33,135 nucleotides of DNA from Sulfurimonas sp. (GCA_030949945.1 JAUZRZ010000066.1:1-33135), one strand, 5' to 3'; numbered from the stretch's first letter, positions 17,303 to 27,248 are shown. Notes: generated from the letters alone by a model not told the origin. Translations and numbers: made by a program.

Positions 17303-18031
17303 TTATTTTGTTCTCCATCCATTAAATATACTCAACATCTCTGCATTTAACTGCTTCATATAGTCTCTCTTATCTTCTAAGCTAAGTCTAGTATCAGGTG
17401 AGAAATACTCATCAGTTTTCATATCACTACGAAGAAGTTTTAACTGCCAAATATTATCATTTTGAAGTATAAGGTCTTTCGTTTTATAACTTTGAAGTAT
17501 ATCTGCATTTATATACTCTTTAATAGAGTTTAGAGTATGATCCATATAAATATGTTCGCCCTTTTCATTACGAGTAAAGCCTCTTACCATATAGTCTATA
17601 GTCACTATATCTGTATCAAAAAAATTAAAAATAGCATTAAGTGAACTCAGCGGTGTAATCTCCCCACATGTTGAGAGTTCTATATCTACACGAAACGAAA
17701 GGATACCATTTTCATTTTCAAAATCAGGGTAAGTATGTGCTGTTATATGGCTTTTATCAAGGTGCATATCAACTCCTGAGCCTTTTATATCTCCGAGTAG
17801 TATCATAGAACTAGCACCATAAGGCTCGTAGTCTTGCATCGATACATGTAAAACTTCCGCCTCAACTATATCTACTATTTTTTCTAAAAGGAGTGATATT
17901 TTTTTAGCACTATAGCGAGAGTTAATATACTCAATGTATGAGAGTTTTTCACTCTCACTTGGTGCTATAACAAAGTCATAAAAACTAAAACTGAGTGCTT
18001 TTTTAAGATTATTAAAACCCGATAGTTGCAT
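17303..18031 (-). CDS. speD: S-adenosylmethionine decarboxylase proenzyme
   Basis: Pyruvoyl enzyme making decarboxylated S-adenosylmethionine, the aminopropyl donor for the aminopropyltransferase at 10100-10954. 242 residues, of the large E. coli-type class. LSGFNNLKKALSFSFYDF, VSMQDYEPYGASSMILL and FRVDIELSTCGEITPLSSLN match that class. The self-cleavage site is HLDKSHITAHTYP, with Lys93-Ser94 forming the pyruvoyl group. IVTIDYMVRGFTRN follows. It is somewhat shorter than the E. coli enzyme, mainly before the cleavage site. It lies 43 bases after the CitE-like gene, so the two may be co-transcribed. Confidence 0.93.
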   Translation of the reverse strand: MQLSGFNNLKKALSFSFYDFVIAPSESEKLSYIEYINSRYSAKKISLLLEKIVDIVEAEVLHVSMQDYEPYGASSMILLGDIKGSGVDMHLDKSHITAHTYPDFENENGILSFRVDIELSTCGEITPLSSLNAIFNFFDTDIVTIDYMVRGFTRNEKGEHIYMDHTLNSIKEYINADILQSYKTKDLILQNDNIWQLKLLRSDMKTDEYFSPDTRLSLEDKRDYMKQLNAEMLSIFNGWRTK

Positions 18032-18074
18032 GATTATCCTCTATATTTAAAGTGAAATTATACATTCAACTTGC

Positions 18075-18952
18075 TTAGACTACTCCATAAACCTCTGCTC
18101 TAGTAACTATCTCTTGTGAGTGGCTTATCATAGTTGCTTTTTCTGCCATTTTTTCATTTAGTGCAAAAATATTTTTGTCTGAGTTGATGATTTTGAGTGC
18201 CTCATCATAAGCTTCTTGTGTAACCTTATAGAGTTCATTTAAGGGTGTAATATGACTCGGATGGATAATAGTTTTACTAAAAAGTCCCTCTTTCATATCT
18301 CTTCTAGCATCTTTTAAAAAACCTTCTCTATCTCTATAACAAGGGTAAACGCCACCACTTACACCAAAGCCAACACTTTTAAAAGTTGCTATAAAATTTC
18401 CAATAACACAAGAAGAGGCACTAAAATCAAAAACAGACTCATCACATCCTCTTCGCATACCAAGTTGTCTGAGCATATCTTCAAGTCCAAAACGCACTAA
18501 CAAAACTTTATGTTTGTTAGTTAGGATTATATCTTTTAGTTCATGAAGTTTTTGATGATGAAAAAGTTCATCTACCCTCTATACTAGGCATTATTAAATA
18601 GTTTTGTGTTTTGAAGCAGGTCTAAATAGTCCACTGCGTTTGTCAGAGAAAATTTTGCTAAGACAAAACCTGTTATATTCTCAATGTTATGGAGTTTCAG
18701 TAGTTCACTTAAATGCTCTACATCTCTAGCTCTCATAAAAACCATCACTCTCTTAGTAGTGATACTTCCTAAAATAGCATCAATCCGCTTCATAGCAAAC
18801 TCAAAATCACTCTTCTCTAAACCATCTTCAAAGTCTATAACTAAACTCTTTAGGTCTGGGTATCTGTTACTACTTACTATCTCTTCTAATCTTTTATGTG
18901 AAGCAGGTATAAATAGGGTAGCCCCTAATGCTAAATAGTCATTCTTTTTCAT
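18075..18952 (-). CDS. HpcH/HpaI aldolase / CitE-like lyase (two frameshifts)
   Basis: Member of the citrate-lyase beta-subunit-like TIM-barrel family, which cleaves or condenses CoA thioesters with Mg. Restored length is about 290 residues. The first part has GATLFIPASHKRLEEIV, SLVIDFEDGL (acidic metal site) and VMVFMRARD. The second part has VLLVRFGLEDMLRQLGMRRG, FDFSASSCVIGNFIA and GLFSKTIIHPSHI, the usual family ending. The joining stretch (MPSIEG, then DELFHHQKLHELKDIILTNK) needs two one-base shifts, near 18589-18595 and 18572-18575. Its start overlaps the upstream oxygenase stop by 4 bases. Substrate unknown; a link with speD is only by position. Confidence 0.78.
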
Positions 18953-19543
18953 CTTTTATCTACTCTAAACCATCCTGCTATGGAGTGGCGTTTTTTATTT
19001 GTGACTAAAACTTCATGAGGAAATTTATCACTCAAAAATATAAGTAAGGTATTTCCCTCTGGTGAAATTCTCTCTAGCTCTTTAGAATCTTTATCGTACA
19101 AAATAAGTTTTCCCCCATCTTTATCGCCCCACTCTTTGTTTAGGTAAAGAAGTGTAGTGACAACACGATTTTTACTTCCTACAAATGAGTCTAAATGTTT
19201 CTCATACAGTGCATCTTTATCATATATAGAAAAGTGTGCTTCATAATAGTTTAGCCCCATATATAAAGAACGATTTAGATAGACCCGTAGTTCTTCACTA
19301 AAGAGTAGATACTCAGAGATAACACCACTATCTTCATCAAGCCATTGTGTTTTATCACTGCGTTTTAGTCGCATCTACATGTCTGCCTTGAGTATTTGAT
19401 ATTCCAGCTTTTTTATAGTTTGATTCATCCTGTGCTTGTGTATATAGTTTTGCGATTAAGAGTTTGCTTAGAGCATTTTGTATCACTATATAACCTGTAT
19501 CGACTAGGGCATCAGCAATTTTAGAGTATTGTATTTCATTCAT
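18949..19543 (-). CDS. 2-oxoglutarate/Fe(II) dioxygenase, prolyl-hydroxylase-like (one frameshift)
   Basis: Predicted Fe(II)- and 2-oxoglutarate-dependent hydroxylase of about 198 residues when restored. Iron ligands are HxD in LYEKHLDSF and a distal His in KFPHEVLVT; the 2-oxoglutarate Arg is in KKRHSIAGWFRVD. RVVTTLLYLNKEWGDKDGG and LILYDKDS follow the double-stranded beta-helix pattern of prolyl-4-hydroxylase/SM-20-like proteins. The N-terminal piece (MNEIQYSKIADALVDTGYIV) runs in another frame and breaks near 19367-19376 (QGRHVD, then RLKRSDKTQW). The substrate is unknown; a protein or amino-acid substrate is possible. Confidence 0.8.
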
Positions 19544-19621
19544 ACTTCATTCTATCATAAGTACCTACTACTTAATATTTTGAATATTTTGAGGAGAAAG
19601 GGAAGGGTAAAACTTAAAAGT

Positions 19622-19649
19622 TTTGCAAATCATAAAAATGATTTGCAAA
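19622..19649 (-). terminator. Hairpin after nifU
   Basis: Perfect arms TTGCAAATCAT (19623-19633) and ATGATTTGCAA (19638-19648) around AAAA, extended by one more pair at 19622/19649. On the minus strand it comes 10 bases after the nifU stop and is followed by ACTTTTAAGTTTT, so it is a plausible terminator of nifS-nifU. Confidence 0.6.
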
Positions 19650-19658
19650 GGGGTAGAA

Positions 19659-20639
19659 CTAGATAGGTAGAACTTTTATCTTATCAGATAACTTCTCTTG
19701 AAGAGTTGATTCTATCGCATAAAGTGTACCTGTTGAACTTGACTCACAAGAACCACATGCACCAAGGTATCTGATATAAATATCAATACTTCTCTCATTT
19801 TTCTTAATGTCGATAATCTCAACATCACCACCATCCATAACAAGAAACTGACGAACACTCTCATCAATAACAGCATCAACAGCTTTAATCTGTTGTACTA
19901 AAGTCATCTCTTCAAAGTTACCACCACCAGCAGCCATAGCATCAGCAGCAGCTTTCATCTTTTCATTTTCCATCTCTTTACGAGTGTCAGCTAAAATGTC
20001 TACTAAGTACCACTCACGAGCTTCATGTCCACCAGGCTTGATACAAGACTTACAAAACCCACCAGCTTTAGTATAGTCTGTAATCTCTTCTACAGTTTTA
20101 AGGTCATTTAACTTGATAACTTCTTGAAGTGTTCCAAGTGAAACACGAGCACATTCACATACGATGATCTCTTCTTCAAAACTCTCAGCATCAACACCCA
20201 TGTAAAGTCCAGCAGCTTTTTTGATAACATCATAAGCCATAACCGAACAGTGCATTTTTTGCGGTGGAACTGCAGGAGTCTCAGGATCATCACGAAGAGC
20301 AAGCTCAACGTCAATGTTTGTGATTTTTACAGCTTCTTGAACTGTTTTTCCGATACATAACTCAGTCATAACATCACTTGATGCGATAGCTGTACCACAA
20401 CCAAAAGATTTAAACTTAGAGTTTACAATAGTGTCATTTTTTGGGTCAATTTCCCAGTAAAGACGTACTGCATCTCCACAAGATTCTGCACCAAAGTCAG
20501 CAACAATTAACTTGTTACCGCGCTCCTCAGCCTCTGCGTCAAAGATTTCTCCTTGGTGTTGAGGGTTGTTCATTAATGTAGTTACTTTATTTGAGTATGC
20601 ATCCCAAAGTGATTCGCCTAATATGTCTGCTTTTGCCAT
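19659..20639 (-). CDS. nifU: NifU-type Fe-S cluster scaffold
   Basis: Scaffold on which NifS-derived sulfur and iron are assembled into Fe-S clusters, 326 residues, three domains. IscU-like part (1-~140): GAESCGDAVRLYWEID, KFKSFGCGTAIASSDVMTEL and PPQKMHCSVMAYD hold the three scaffold cysteines. Middle BFD-like [2Fe-2S] domain (~168-212): EEIIVCECARVSLGTL and GGFCKSCIKPGG. C-terminal Nfu domain (~250-326): QFLVMDGGDVEII and LGACGSCESSSTGTLYAIE with the CxxC. In Campylobacterota this NIF-type pair is the general, not nitrogenase-specific, Fe-S system. No nitrogenase gene is present. Fe-S and haem/Mo enzymes in this window (LeuC, Sox) fit that role. Confidence 0.96.
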   Translation of the reverse strand: MAKADILGESLWDAYSNKVTTLMNNPQHQGEIFDAEAEERGNKLIVADFGAESCGDAVRLYWEIDPKNDTIVNSKFKSFGCGTAIASSDVMTELCIGKTVQEAVKITNIDVELALRDDPETPAVPPQKMHCSVMAYDVIKKAAGLYMGVDAESFEEEIIVCECARVSLGTLQEVIKLNDLKTVEEITDYTKAGGFCKSCIKPGGHEAREWYLVDILADTRKEMENEKMKAAADAMAAGGGNFEEMTLVQQIKAVDAVIDESVRQFLVMDGGDVEIIDIKKNERSIDIYIRYLGACGSCESSSTGTLYAIESTLQEKLSDKIKVLPI

Positions 20640-20764
20640 AATATTTTTCTTTTTTTATTTCATAAAATAAGGGAACCTTTTCCCTGTTATTTATCACGGT
20701 ATCGGAACACGTCCCGCTACCTACGCTAACGCTTGGTTCTCTTGCAGCAGAGAGCTCTGCGCAA
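20640..20764. repeat. Palindrome-rich spacer between nifS and nifU
   Basis: 125 bases with several self-complementary units: GCAACTAGTTGC (20761-20772, reaching into the nifS stop), GCAGAG-AG-CTCTGC (20747-20760), and AGGGAA-CCTT-TTCCCT (about 20671-20686). The part 20695-20765 is clearly richer in G+C than its surroundings. No gene with a start signal is seen. It resembles a dispersed extragenic palindromic repeat, or a processing/attenuation element inside the nifSU transcript. Confidence 0.5.
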
Positions 20765-22003
<1,239 letters not shown>

Positions 22004-22018
22004 TTACCTCTTTATATT

Positions 22019-22037
22019 AAGAATGATTATCGTTCTT
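22019..22037 (-). promoter_or_regulatory. Fur-box-like operator upstream of nifS
   Basis: On the minus strand the site reads AAGAACGATAATCATTCTT, a 9-1-9 inverted repeat with one mismatched pair. It matches the E. coli Fur consensus (GATAATGATAATCATTATC) at 14 of 19 positions, including the central GATAATCATT. It lies 19 bases before the nifS ATG, where bound repressor would block transcription. Confidence 0.6.
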
Positions 22038-22075
22038 TTTAAACAAGACAATTTTTGTCCTCTTTTAGTTTTGAC

Positions 22076-22100
22076 ATCATAATAGCTTTGTGATTATGAT
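22076..22100. repeat. 8-base inverted repeat upstream of nifS
   Basis: ATCATAAT (22076-22083) and ATTATGAT (22093-22100), 9 bases apart, about 40 bases upstream of the Fur-box-like site. It could be a second regulator site. The remaining intergenic DNA up to 22268 shows only a TATAAT at 22239-22244 serving the plus-strand gene. Confidence 0.35.
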
Positions 22101-22268
22101 TTGCTTAAACATTTCTGATGCTTGGTTTGCTTTAAGAATTGAAAAGGCTCAAGAACAGTACTTTAGTTCTGATAGTTCCTACTCTTTTTATAATGACACA
22201 GCTTAAATTCTAAAACATATTATGTAGAAAAATAATGTTATAATACACTCTATAAAGGAAAATTATTA

Positions 22269-22517
22269 ATGTGTAATTTTAACAAACTGAGTAACGAAGC
22301 AAAAGCGAGTATCCATCTTTTTATGACTAAGGCAGCCCATAGTGTAGGTGGTTCAAATTTTTTACTTGCTCTTCTTGAAGCAATGAAATCAAAACAACCC
22401 CACCCTCTTATGTTTAAGGCTTGTCAAATTTCTTCAAATAATACTATTATCAAATGGAATAAGGTTATTTTTAAAGACAAGGTAGATTTAATTCAGACTG
22501 ATTTTAGCAATGCATAG
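22269..22517 (+). CDS. Small protein of unknown function
   Basis: 82-residue soluble protein without signal peptide or membrane helix. It has TATAAT at 22239-22244 and AAAGGAAAA before the ATG, so it is likely expressed. The N-terminal half is helical (LSNEAKASIHLFMTKAAHSV, GGSNFLLALLEAMKSKQPHP). The C-terminal half is strand-like (NTIIKWNKVIFKDKVDLIQT). I do not recognise the family. Its stop overlaps the start of the next small gene by 7 bases, so the two probably form a pair. Confidence 0.6.
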   Translation: MCNFNKLSNEAKASIHLFMTKAAHSVGGSNFLLALLEAMKSKQPHPLMFKACQISSNNTIIKWNKVIFKDKVDLIQTDFSNA

Positions 22518-22780
22518 AAGTTCTGATAATCCTGATTTTAATATCTTAAATGAAGAAAATGCTAAAAAGAAAAAAAATATTTTAAACACAGTTCAGAGCC
22601 TTAACTCCAGTAGAGTTTGTAGTAACTCCTCAAAATGCTAATGATGGTGCTGGATTTAACTTTAAGGTTTTTGATAGCATCTCTGACACAGAAGTAAGAC
22701 TAAACCCTATTTTTGTAGCAATGTTTTTCTGTTCAGTTGAGTTTACGAAGAAAGCTCTTAAACATACTATAGAAGACTAA
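22511..22780 (+). CDS. Small protein of unknown function (frameshifted)
   Basis: About 89 residues when restored. It starts HRSSDNPDFNILNEENAKKK and continues in another frame as LTPVEFVVTPQNANDGAGFN, then FKVFDSISDTEVRLNP, ending KKALKHTIED. The breaks are near an A8 run (22570-22577) and around 22599-22603, suggesting sequencing error. The ATG overlaps the preceding gene. No signal peptide, no family recognised. The downstream half has alternating hydrophobic residues like a small beta-rich fold with a helical end. Confidence 0.5.
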
Positions 22781-22802
22781 ATTCACTTTAAAGCTCTTAT
22801 GC

Positions 22803-22833
22803 TATAATCCTCTTTATAAAATATATAAAGAGG
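22803..22833 (+). promoter_or_regulatory. leuC promoter with inverted repeat over the ribosome-binding site
   Basis: TATAAT at 22803-22808 is followed at once by a perfect 10-base inverted repeat, CCTCTTTATA (22809-22818) and TATAAAGAGG (22824-22833). The right arm contains the AAAGAGG ribosome-binding site of leuC, 10 bases before its ATG. If transcription starts from this -10, only part of the left arm is transcribed, so an operator is as likely as an RNA switch. Confidence 0.5.
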
Positions 22834-22843
22834 TACATACATT

Positions 22844-24104
22844 ATGGCTCAAACAATAACTGAAAAAATATTCTCACAGCATGTTGGTCGCGAAGTTTTT
22901 GCGGGAGAAATCATCCGCTGTGACATCGATATGGTTATCGGTAATGATATTACAACTCCTATCTCAATCTCTGCGTTTAACCTAAGTGGTGCAACAAAGC
23001 TTGCTAATCCTGATGGTTTTTCTATTGTTCTCGATCACTTTATTCCTGCAAAAGATATTGCCTCAGCAAATCAAGCAAAAATAAGCCGTGAATTTGCAAA
23101 ACAGCATAAAATGAAAAACTTTTTTGATGAAAAAGACATGGGAATTGAACATGCTCTTTTACCTGAAAAAGGGCTTATCGTTCCAGGTGATGTTATCATC
23201 GGAGCAGACTCACATACTTGTACACATGGAGCACTTGGAGCATTTTCAACTGGTATGGGTTCAACTGACCTAGCGTTTGCCATGATTAGTGGTGGTAACT
23301 GGTTTAAAGTTCCTGAGTCTATTAAAGTAAATCTTAGTGGAAAACCAGGTTTACACACTACCGGTAAAGACATTATCTTAGAAATCATCCGTCGCATTGG
23401 TGTTGATGGTGCACTGTATCAAACTTTAGAGTTTACTGGAAGCACGATACAACACTTAAATATGGATGATAGATTTTCTATGTGTAATATGGCTATCGAA
23501 GCGGGTGCAAAATCTGGAATAGTAGCTTATGATGAAGTCACAGCAGAATTTTTAAGTGATAAAAACCTTGCTCGTGAGCCTCGTATTCACTACTCTGATG
23601 AAGATGCAAACTACAGCTTAGTTTTAGATATTGATGTAGCAGCATTAGAGCCTGTTATTGCCTATCCTTTCTTACCTTCAAATGGTCATAGTATCTCTAA
23701 AGCGGTTGCAGACCATATTAAAATAGATCAAGCCTTTATTGGTTCTTGCACTAATGGGCGTTTAGGTGACCTAAAAATTGCATCTGAAATACTTAAGGGT
23801 AAAAAGAGTTCATGAGGATGTTCGTCTTATCGTAACACCTGCCACACAAAGAATCTTAAAAGAGGCATACAGACTCGGTTATATGGATATAATCATTGAT
23901 GCTGGTGGTGTTGTCTCAAATCCTACTTGTGGTGCTTGTCTTGGTGGGTATATGGGTGTTCTCGGTGATGGAGAAAAAGCTATCAGTACTACAAACCGTA
24001 ACTTTATTGGTCGCATGGGAAGTAGAAGTTCTGAAGTCTATTTAGCCAACTCTGCAGTTGCTGCAATTAGTGCTATTACGGGTTATATTACAGACCCTAG
24101 ATAA
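22844..24104 (+). CDS. leuC: 3-isopropylmalate dehydratase large subunit (one frameshift)
   Basis: Large subunit of the [4Fe-4S] aconitase-type isomerase of leucine synthesis, about 420 residues restored, as in the archaeal/HACN-type LeuC. Motifs: IIGADSHTCTHGALGAFSTG, QAFIGSCTNGRLGDL (first cluster Cys), then SNPTCGACLGGYMGVL (other two Cys) and TTNRNFIGRMGSRSSEVYLA. The frame breaks at an A5 run (23801-23805). Removing one A gives LKGKRVHEDVRLIV without a gap. leuD is not adjacent. It is followed 8 bases later by mobA. It uses an Fe-S cluster, so it depends on the NifSU products encoded nearby. Confidence 0.93.
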
Positions 24105-24112
24105 AAACGAGT

Positions 24113-24691
24113 ATGCTTAATATTCCATGTGTCATCTTCGCTGGGGGTAAAAGTTCAAGGATGGGGGAGGATAAGGCTCTCCTTCCTTTTGCAAGCTTTG
24201 ACACACTTACAGAATTTCAGTATTTTAGACTCTCAAAAATCTTTACTCATGTTTATATTTCATGTAAGAGTGCCACTAAGTTTTCTTTTAATGCAAACTA
24301 TATAGAAGATAAACTCTCTCAAAATATTTTTGCTCCTACCCTTGCATTTATTTCTGCTTTTGAACAGCTAGAAAATGATTCCTTTTTTGCTATAAGTGTT
24401 GACTCTCCTTTCATAGATGAAAAAACTATTTTACAACTTATCTCAGCAGACTCAACAATACAAGATGCCACAGTTGCTAAAACAGAACAAGGCATGCAAC
24501 CCTTATGCGGGATTTATCACCGTTCTCTCCTACCCGCATTTAAAAAAATGCTCAAAGAGGAGAATCATAAACTGAGCTTTTTACTCAAAAACTCAAAAAC
24601 TTCTTATGTTACATTTAAAAATGACAACACTTTCTTAAATCTTAACCATCCACATGAATATCAAAAAGCACTTACATTAATTACTAGCTGA
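24113..24691 (+). CDS. mobA: Molybdenum cofactor guanylyltransferase
   Basis: Attaches GMP to molybdopterin, giving the guanine dinucleotide form of the cofactor, 192 residues. The nucleotide-binding signature VIFAGGKSSRMGEDKALLPF sits at the N-terminus, and the metal-binding Asp is in FAISVDSPFID. MQPLCGIYHRSLLPAF is the conserved acceptor segment. It lies 8 bases after leuC, probably in one transcript. Note that SoxC-type sulfite-oxidase-family enzymes carry plain molybdopterin, so MobA probably serves other molybdoenzymes (DMSO-reductase family) of this cell. Confidence 0.9.
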   Translation: MLNIPCVIFAGGKSSRMGEDKALLPFASFDTLTEFQYFRLSKIFTHVYISCKSATKFSFNANYIEDKLSQNIFAPTLAFISAFEQLENDSFFAISVDSPFIDEKTILQLISADSTIQDATVAKTEQGMQPLCGIYHRSLLPAFKKMLKEENHKLSFLLKNSKTSYVTFKNDNTFLNLNHPHEYQKALTLITS

Positions 24692-24738
24692 TTATTAACA
24701 CCTCTTCGCTATAATATAAAAAAAGCAAAAGATAAACA

Positions 24739-25209
24739 ATGAATTTAACACACTTAGATGAGAATCAAAGACCAAAAATGGTTGATGTTAGCGATAAAAA
24801 AGAGACTACTAGGATCGCTGTAGCTAGCGGTATAATAGAGATGAGTCAAGATGCTTACGATGCTATTGTTGCGGAAAAAACAAAAAAAGGTCCTGTCCTG
24901 CAAACTGCAGTTATTGCTGCTATTATGGGTGTAAAAAAAACAAGTGAGCTTATTCCTATGTGTCATCCTTTAAACCTCAGTGGAATTAATTGTGATGTAG
25001 AAGAGCTACCAGAACTACCAGGTTTTAAACTTATCGTCACAGCAAAACTTAAAGGTCAAACTGGAGTTGAGATGGAAGCACTCACTGGCACAACTGTAGG
25101 ACTTTTAACAATTTATGACATGGTTAAGGCTATTGATAAAGGTATGATTATTCGCAATGTACAACTTGAGACAAAATCAGGAGGCAAAAGTGGAGACTAT
25201 AAACGATAG
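24739..25209 (+). CDS. moaC: Cyclic pyranopterin monophosphate synthase
   Basis: Second step of molybdenum cofactor synthesis, acting with MoaA, 156 residues, full length. Conserved MoaC segments: [39 protein letters not shown] (substrate pocket Cys-His), [20 protein letters not shown] and [11 protein letters not shown] with the catalytic Lys. The end [11 protein letters not shown] is typical. A TATAAT at 24710-24715 suggests its own promoter. The 3' end overlaps the next gene by 20 bases. Confidence 0.97.
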   Translation: MNLTHLDENQRPKMVDVSDKKETTRIAVASGIIEMSQDAYDAIVAEKTKKGPVLQTAVIAAIMGVKKTSELIPMCHPLNLSGINCDVEELPELPGFKLIVTAKLKGQTGVEMEALTGTTVGLLTIYDMVKAIDKGMIIRNVQLETKSGGKSGDYKR

Positions 25210-25459
25210 TAATCAAAAAGTAGTTATTGAGTACCCCTGCAACTGGTGCTATAAAGTAATAGCAAGTGAGAGGGCTGCACTAGAACAAGCAATTAGAGAT
25301 GTTATAGATGAGAGGGAACATACAATCAAGCACTCTAACAAATCTAAAACAGGTAAATATATTAGTATGAATCTTGACCTAATCGTTCACAATGAAGATG
25401 ATAGAACTTTTATTTTCGATGCACTAAAAAGGCACCAAGATATCAAAATGGTACTTTAA
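25190..25459 (+). CDS. DUF493 (YbeD-like) family protein
   Basis: Small protein of 89 residues with a ferredoxin-like alpha/beta (ACT-like) fold expected from the family, function not established. Visible: [59 protein letters not shown]. Start GTG at 25190 is chosen because AGGAGG lies at 25179-25184 inside the end of moaC. An ATG at 25157 would add residues not expected for the family and lacks such a site. Translationally coupled to moaC. Confidence 0.82.
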   Translation: METINDSNQKVVIEYPCNWCYKVIASERAALEQAIRDVIDEREHTIKHSNKSKTGKYISMNLDLIVHNEDDRTFIFDALKRHQDIKMVL

Positions 25460-25472
25460 AAAAGGAGATATA

Positions 25473-26511
25473 ATGGCACAAAATATAGAAAGCAGGCTCG
25501 AAACTGTATATAATAAAAAGTTTCAAACTATAGATACTCGAATTCTTGAAGCACTCCAAGAGGGTAAACTCGACTTTAATGCTCTATCATTAGAAGAGAT
25601 TCGTCAAGTAACAGCAACTATCATTGACTTAGAGACAAAAACACTTCAAGATGATGTACAAACTCTCTTAGCTCAAAAAGAAGCTATAGAACGTGAACTA
25701 GAGAAAAAGTCAGATGCCCTACAAAACACAAAGTACACTATTTTTAATGTGCTTGAAGAGAAAGTTATTGACTCCCCAAGTAGCTTAGCAAAACTCCATC
25801 AAGTCAAACTCCAGTCCATAGACCTCTATGACATTTTAAGTGAAATGGTTGAGTCTGCTCTTATCACTGCTTTAGAAAAAGATACCGATGGTGATATTAC
25901 AGAAGCCACAACAGAAGTTATCAAAGAGATAAGTTTTGAGTCTATTAAAGAGGGTTCACTTAATACTATACGTGTAAGAAAAATACTCTCTACTATTTTA
26001 ACCACTGCCATCGATATAGCTGAAGCGACACCAAACAGAGCAGAACAAATTCTTAGTTCTACACTCAAGGGTATGCGAAGTGGACTGATAAAATCAATAG
26101 ATAGATTTAAAAAGCGTCTTGAGTTTATGCCAATAGAAGCTAAGCATATACTTATAGAAGATTATGATACAATTATTGAAGATTTAAATCAGACAGATAC
26201 TCTCTTCTCACAAGTCGTTACAACACAGGCACATGAAAGTTCTGCAGAGATTAAAAACACTCTTTTAAAACTCAATAAAGATATGGCTTACGACCTTAGA
26301 AGAGTTAATTCTTATCTCTAAAGAGACAGCTGACATTATGAAAAATAGATTCTCTTCATTTGCTAAGAGTGCTATGAAACAAGCAGATATTGCACTCAAA
26401 TCACCTAAGGCTCAAGAAGCAAAGAGAATGGGTATACAGGCATTTGAAGTTGCTAAAGTTGCACTAGGAAGTGCTATTAAATACGGCAAAGATGCGATAG
26501 ACAAAAAATAA
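25473..26511 (+). CDS. Helical protein of unknown function (one frameshift)
   Basis: About 345 residues restored, predicted almost entirely helical and cytoplasmic. Coiled-coil-like segments lie at ~45-85 (TLQDDVQTLLAQKEAIEREL). It then has IRVRKILSTILTTAIDIAEA and HILIEDYDTIIEDLNQTDTL. A C-terminal Ala/Lys-rich amphipathic part follows (KSAMKQADIALKSPKAQEAK, ending KYGKDAIDKK). The frame breaks near 26295-26300, and the second frame continues without a stop to 26511. AAAAGGAG precedes the ATG. It resembles an uncharacterised family of sulfur bacteria, perhaps DUF6781; I am not sure. It lies 13 bases after the DUF493 gene and 9 before the DUF2231 gene. Confidence 0.6.
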
Positions 26512-26520
26512 GGATATATT

Positions 26521-27105
26521 ATGATGATTCACCCAGCAACAGCACATTTCGCGATGGTTTTACCCGTAGTAGCTTCAGCCTTAGGCATAGCTTATCTCAT
26601 AAACAGACAAGAAGTTTACTCAAAACTCTCTAGTATTAGTATATTTTTCTCTGCCTTAGCTATGGGAATTGTTTGGTATACTGGTAGTCAAGCAGGTCCT
26701 GAGATTTATGATTATCTAAGTGAAGCGGGACAACACGAACTTTTAGAGCACAAAGAGTTAGGTCTTTATCTTGCGGTTGCAATGGGCGTTATTTTTCTTC
26801 TCAAAGCAGTAGGCTGTCAAACAAAAAAGTTTGCACTTGAAGCACTTGCGATAGTTCTACTTCTAGGAGCAACAGCAACTACTTTTTTACAAGGAAAAGA
26901 TGGAGGAGAGATAGTCTATAATCATGGAACACCTTTTAAAGCATACATGATACTAGATACTCTAAAAGAGGCATCAATTAGTGCTGAGGAAGAAGAGAGT
27001 GATGAAGCAAAAGTTGAAATATATGAAGAGGCTATGGATGATATTCAACTAATAGATGAAGAACTTGAATTATTCTATGGTAACAAAGTTCAAGAAGAAG
27101 AGTAA
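26521..27105 (+). CDS. DUF2231-type membrane protein
   Basis: 194-residue inner-membrane protein with four predicted helices (~9-27, 35-54, 77-98, 105-122). The family hallmarks are the N-terminal HPATAHFAMVLPVV and the later GSQAGPEIYDY, HKELGLYLAV and GKDGGEIVYNHG. The conserved His residues in or near the membrane suggest metal or haem binding, but this is inference. The C-terminal ~60 residues are highly acidic (SAEEEESDEAKVEIYEEAMD) and cytoplasmic or periplasmic. It follows the helical unknown gene closely, likely in one operon. Confidence 0.8.
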   Translation: MMIHPATAHFAMVLPVVASALGIAYLINRQEVYSKLSSISIFFSALAMGIVWYTGSQAGPEIYDYLSEAGQHELLEHKELGLYLAVAMGVIFLLKAVGCQTKKFALEALAIVLLLGATATTFLQGKDGGEIVYNHGTPFKAYMILDTLKEASISAEEEESDEAKVEIYEEAMDDIQLIDEELELFYGNKVQEEE

Positions 27106-27107
27106 AA

Positions 27108-27248
27108 ATGTCCGAACAACAAGATGAGATGAAAGCTTTAATCCTAAGAGAGATTCAAAAATATAAAGAAGAGAGTAGTTCTATGAAGCCACTCTCCCAG
27201 AGTATGAAAGAGTTCTCCTCTTGGCTTAGTCAAAAAGAGAAGTCGTGA
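27108..27248 (+). CDS. Short protein, candidate antitoxin
   Basis: 46-residue charged helical protein (SEQQDEMKALILREIQKYKE, then MKPLSQSMKEFSSWLSQKEK). It starts 2 bases after the DUF2231 stop with GAAGAAGAG upstream. Its TGA overlaps the GTG start of the RelE/ParE-like gene, an arrangement typical of antitoxin-toxin pairs. It has no recognisable DNA-binding fold, which makes it shorter than usual antitoxins. It may instead be a small helper of the upstream operon. Confidence 0.5.
   Translation: MSEQQDEMKALILREIQKYKEESSSMKPLSQSMKEFSSWLSQKEKS

Noticed and set aside
22096..22206. 36-codon plus-strand frame in the nifS upstream region
   Set aside because: No ribosome-binding site, it starts within an inverted repeat, and no recognisable protein features.
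25157..25189. Upstream ATG start for the DUF493 gene
   Set aside because: The GTG at 25190 has a strong AGGAGG at correct distance, and the extra residues are not expected for the family.
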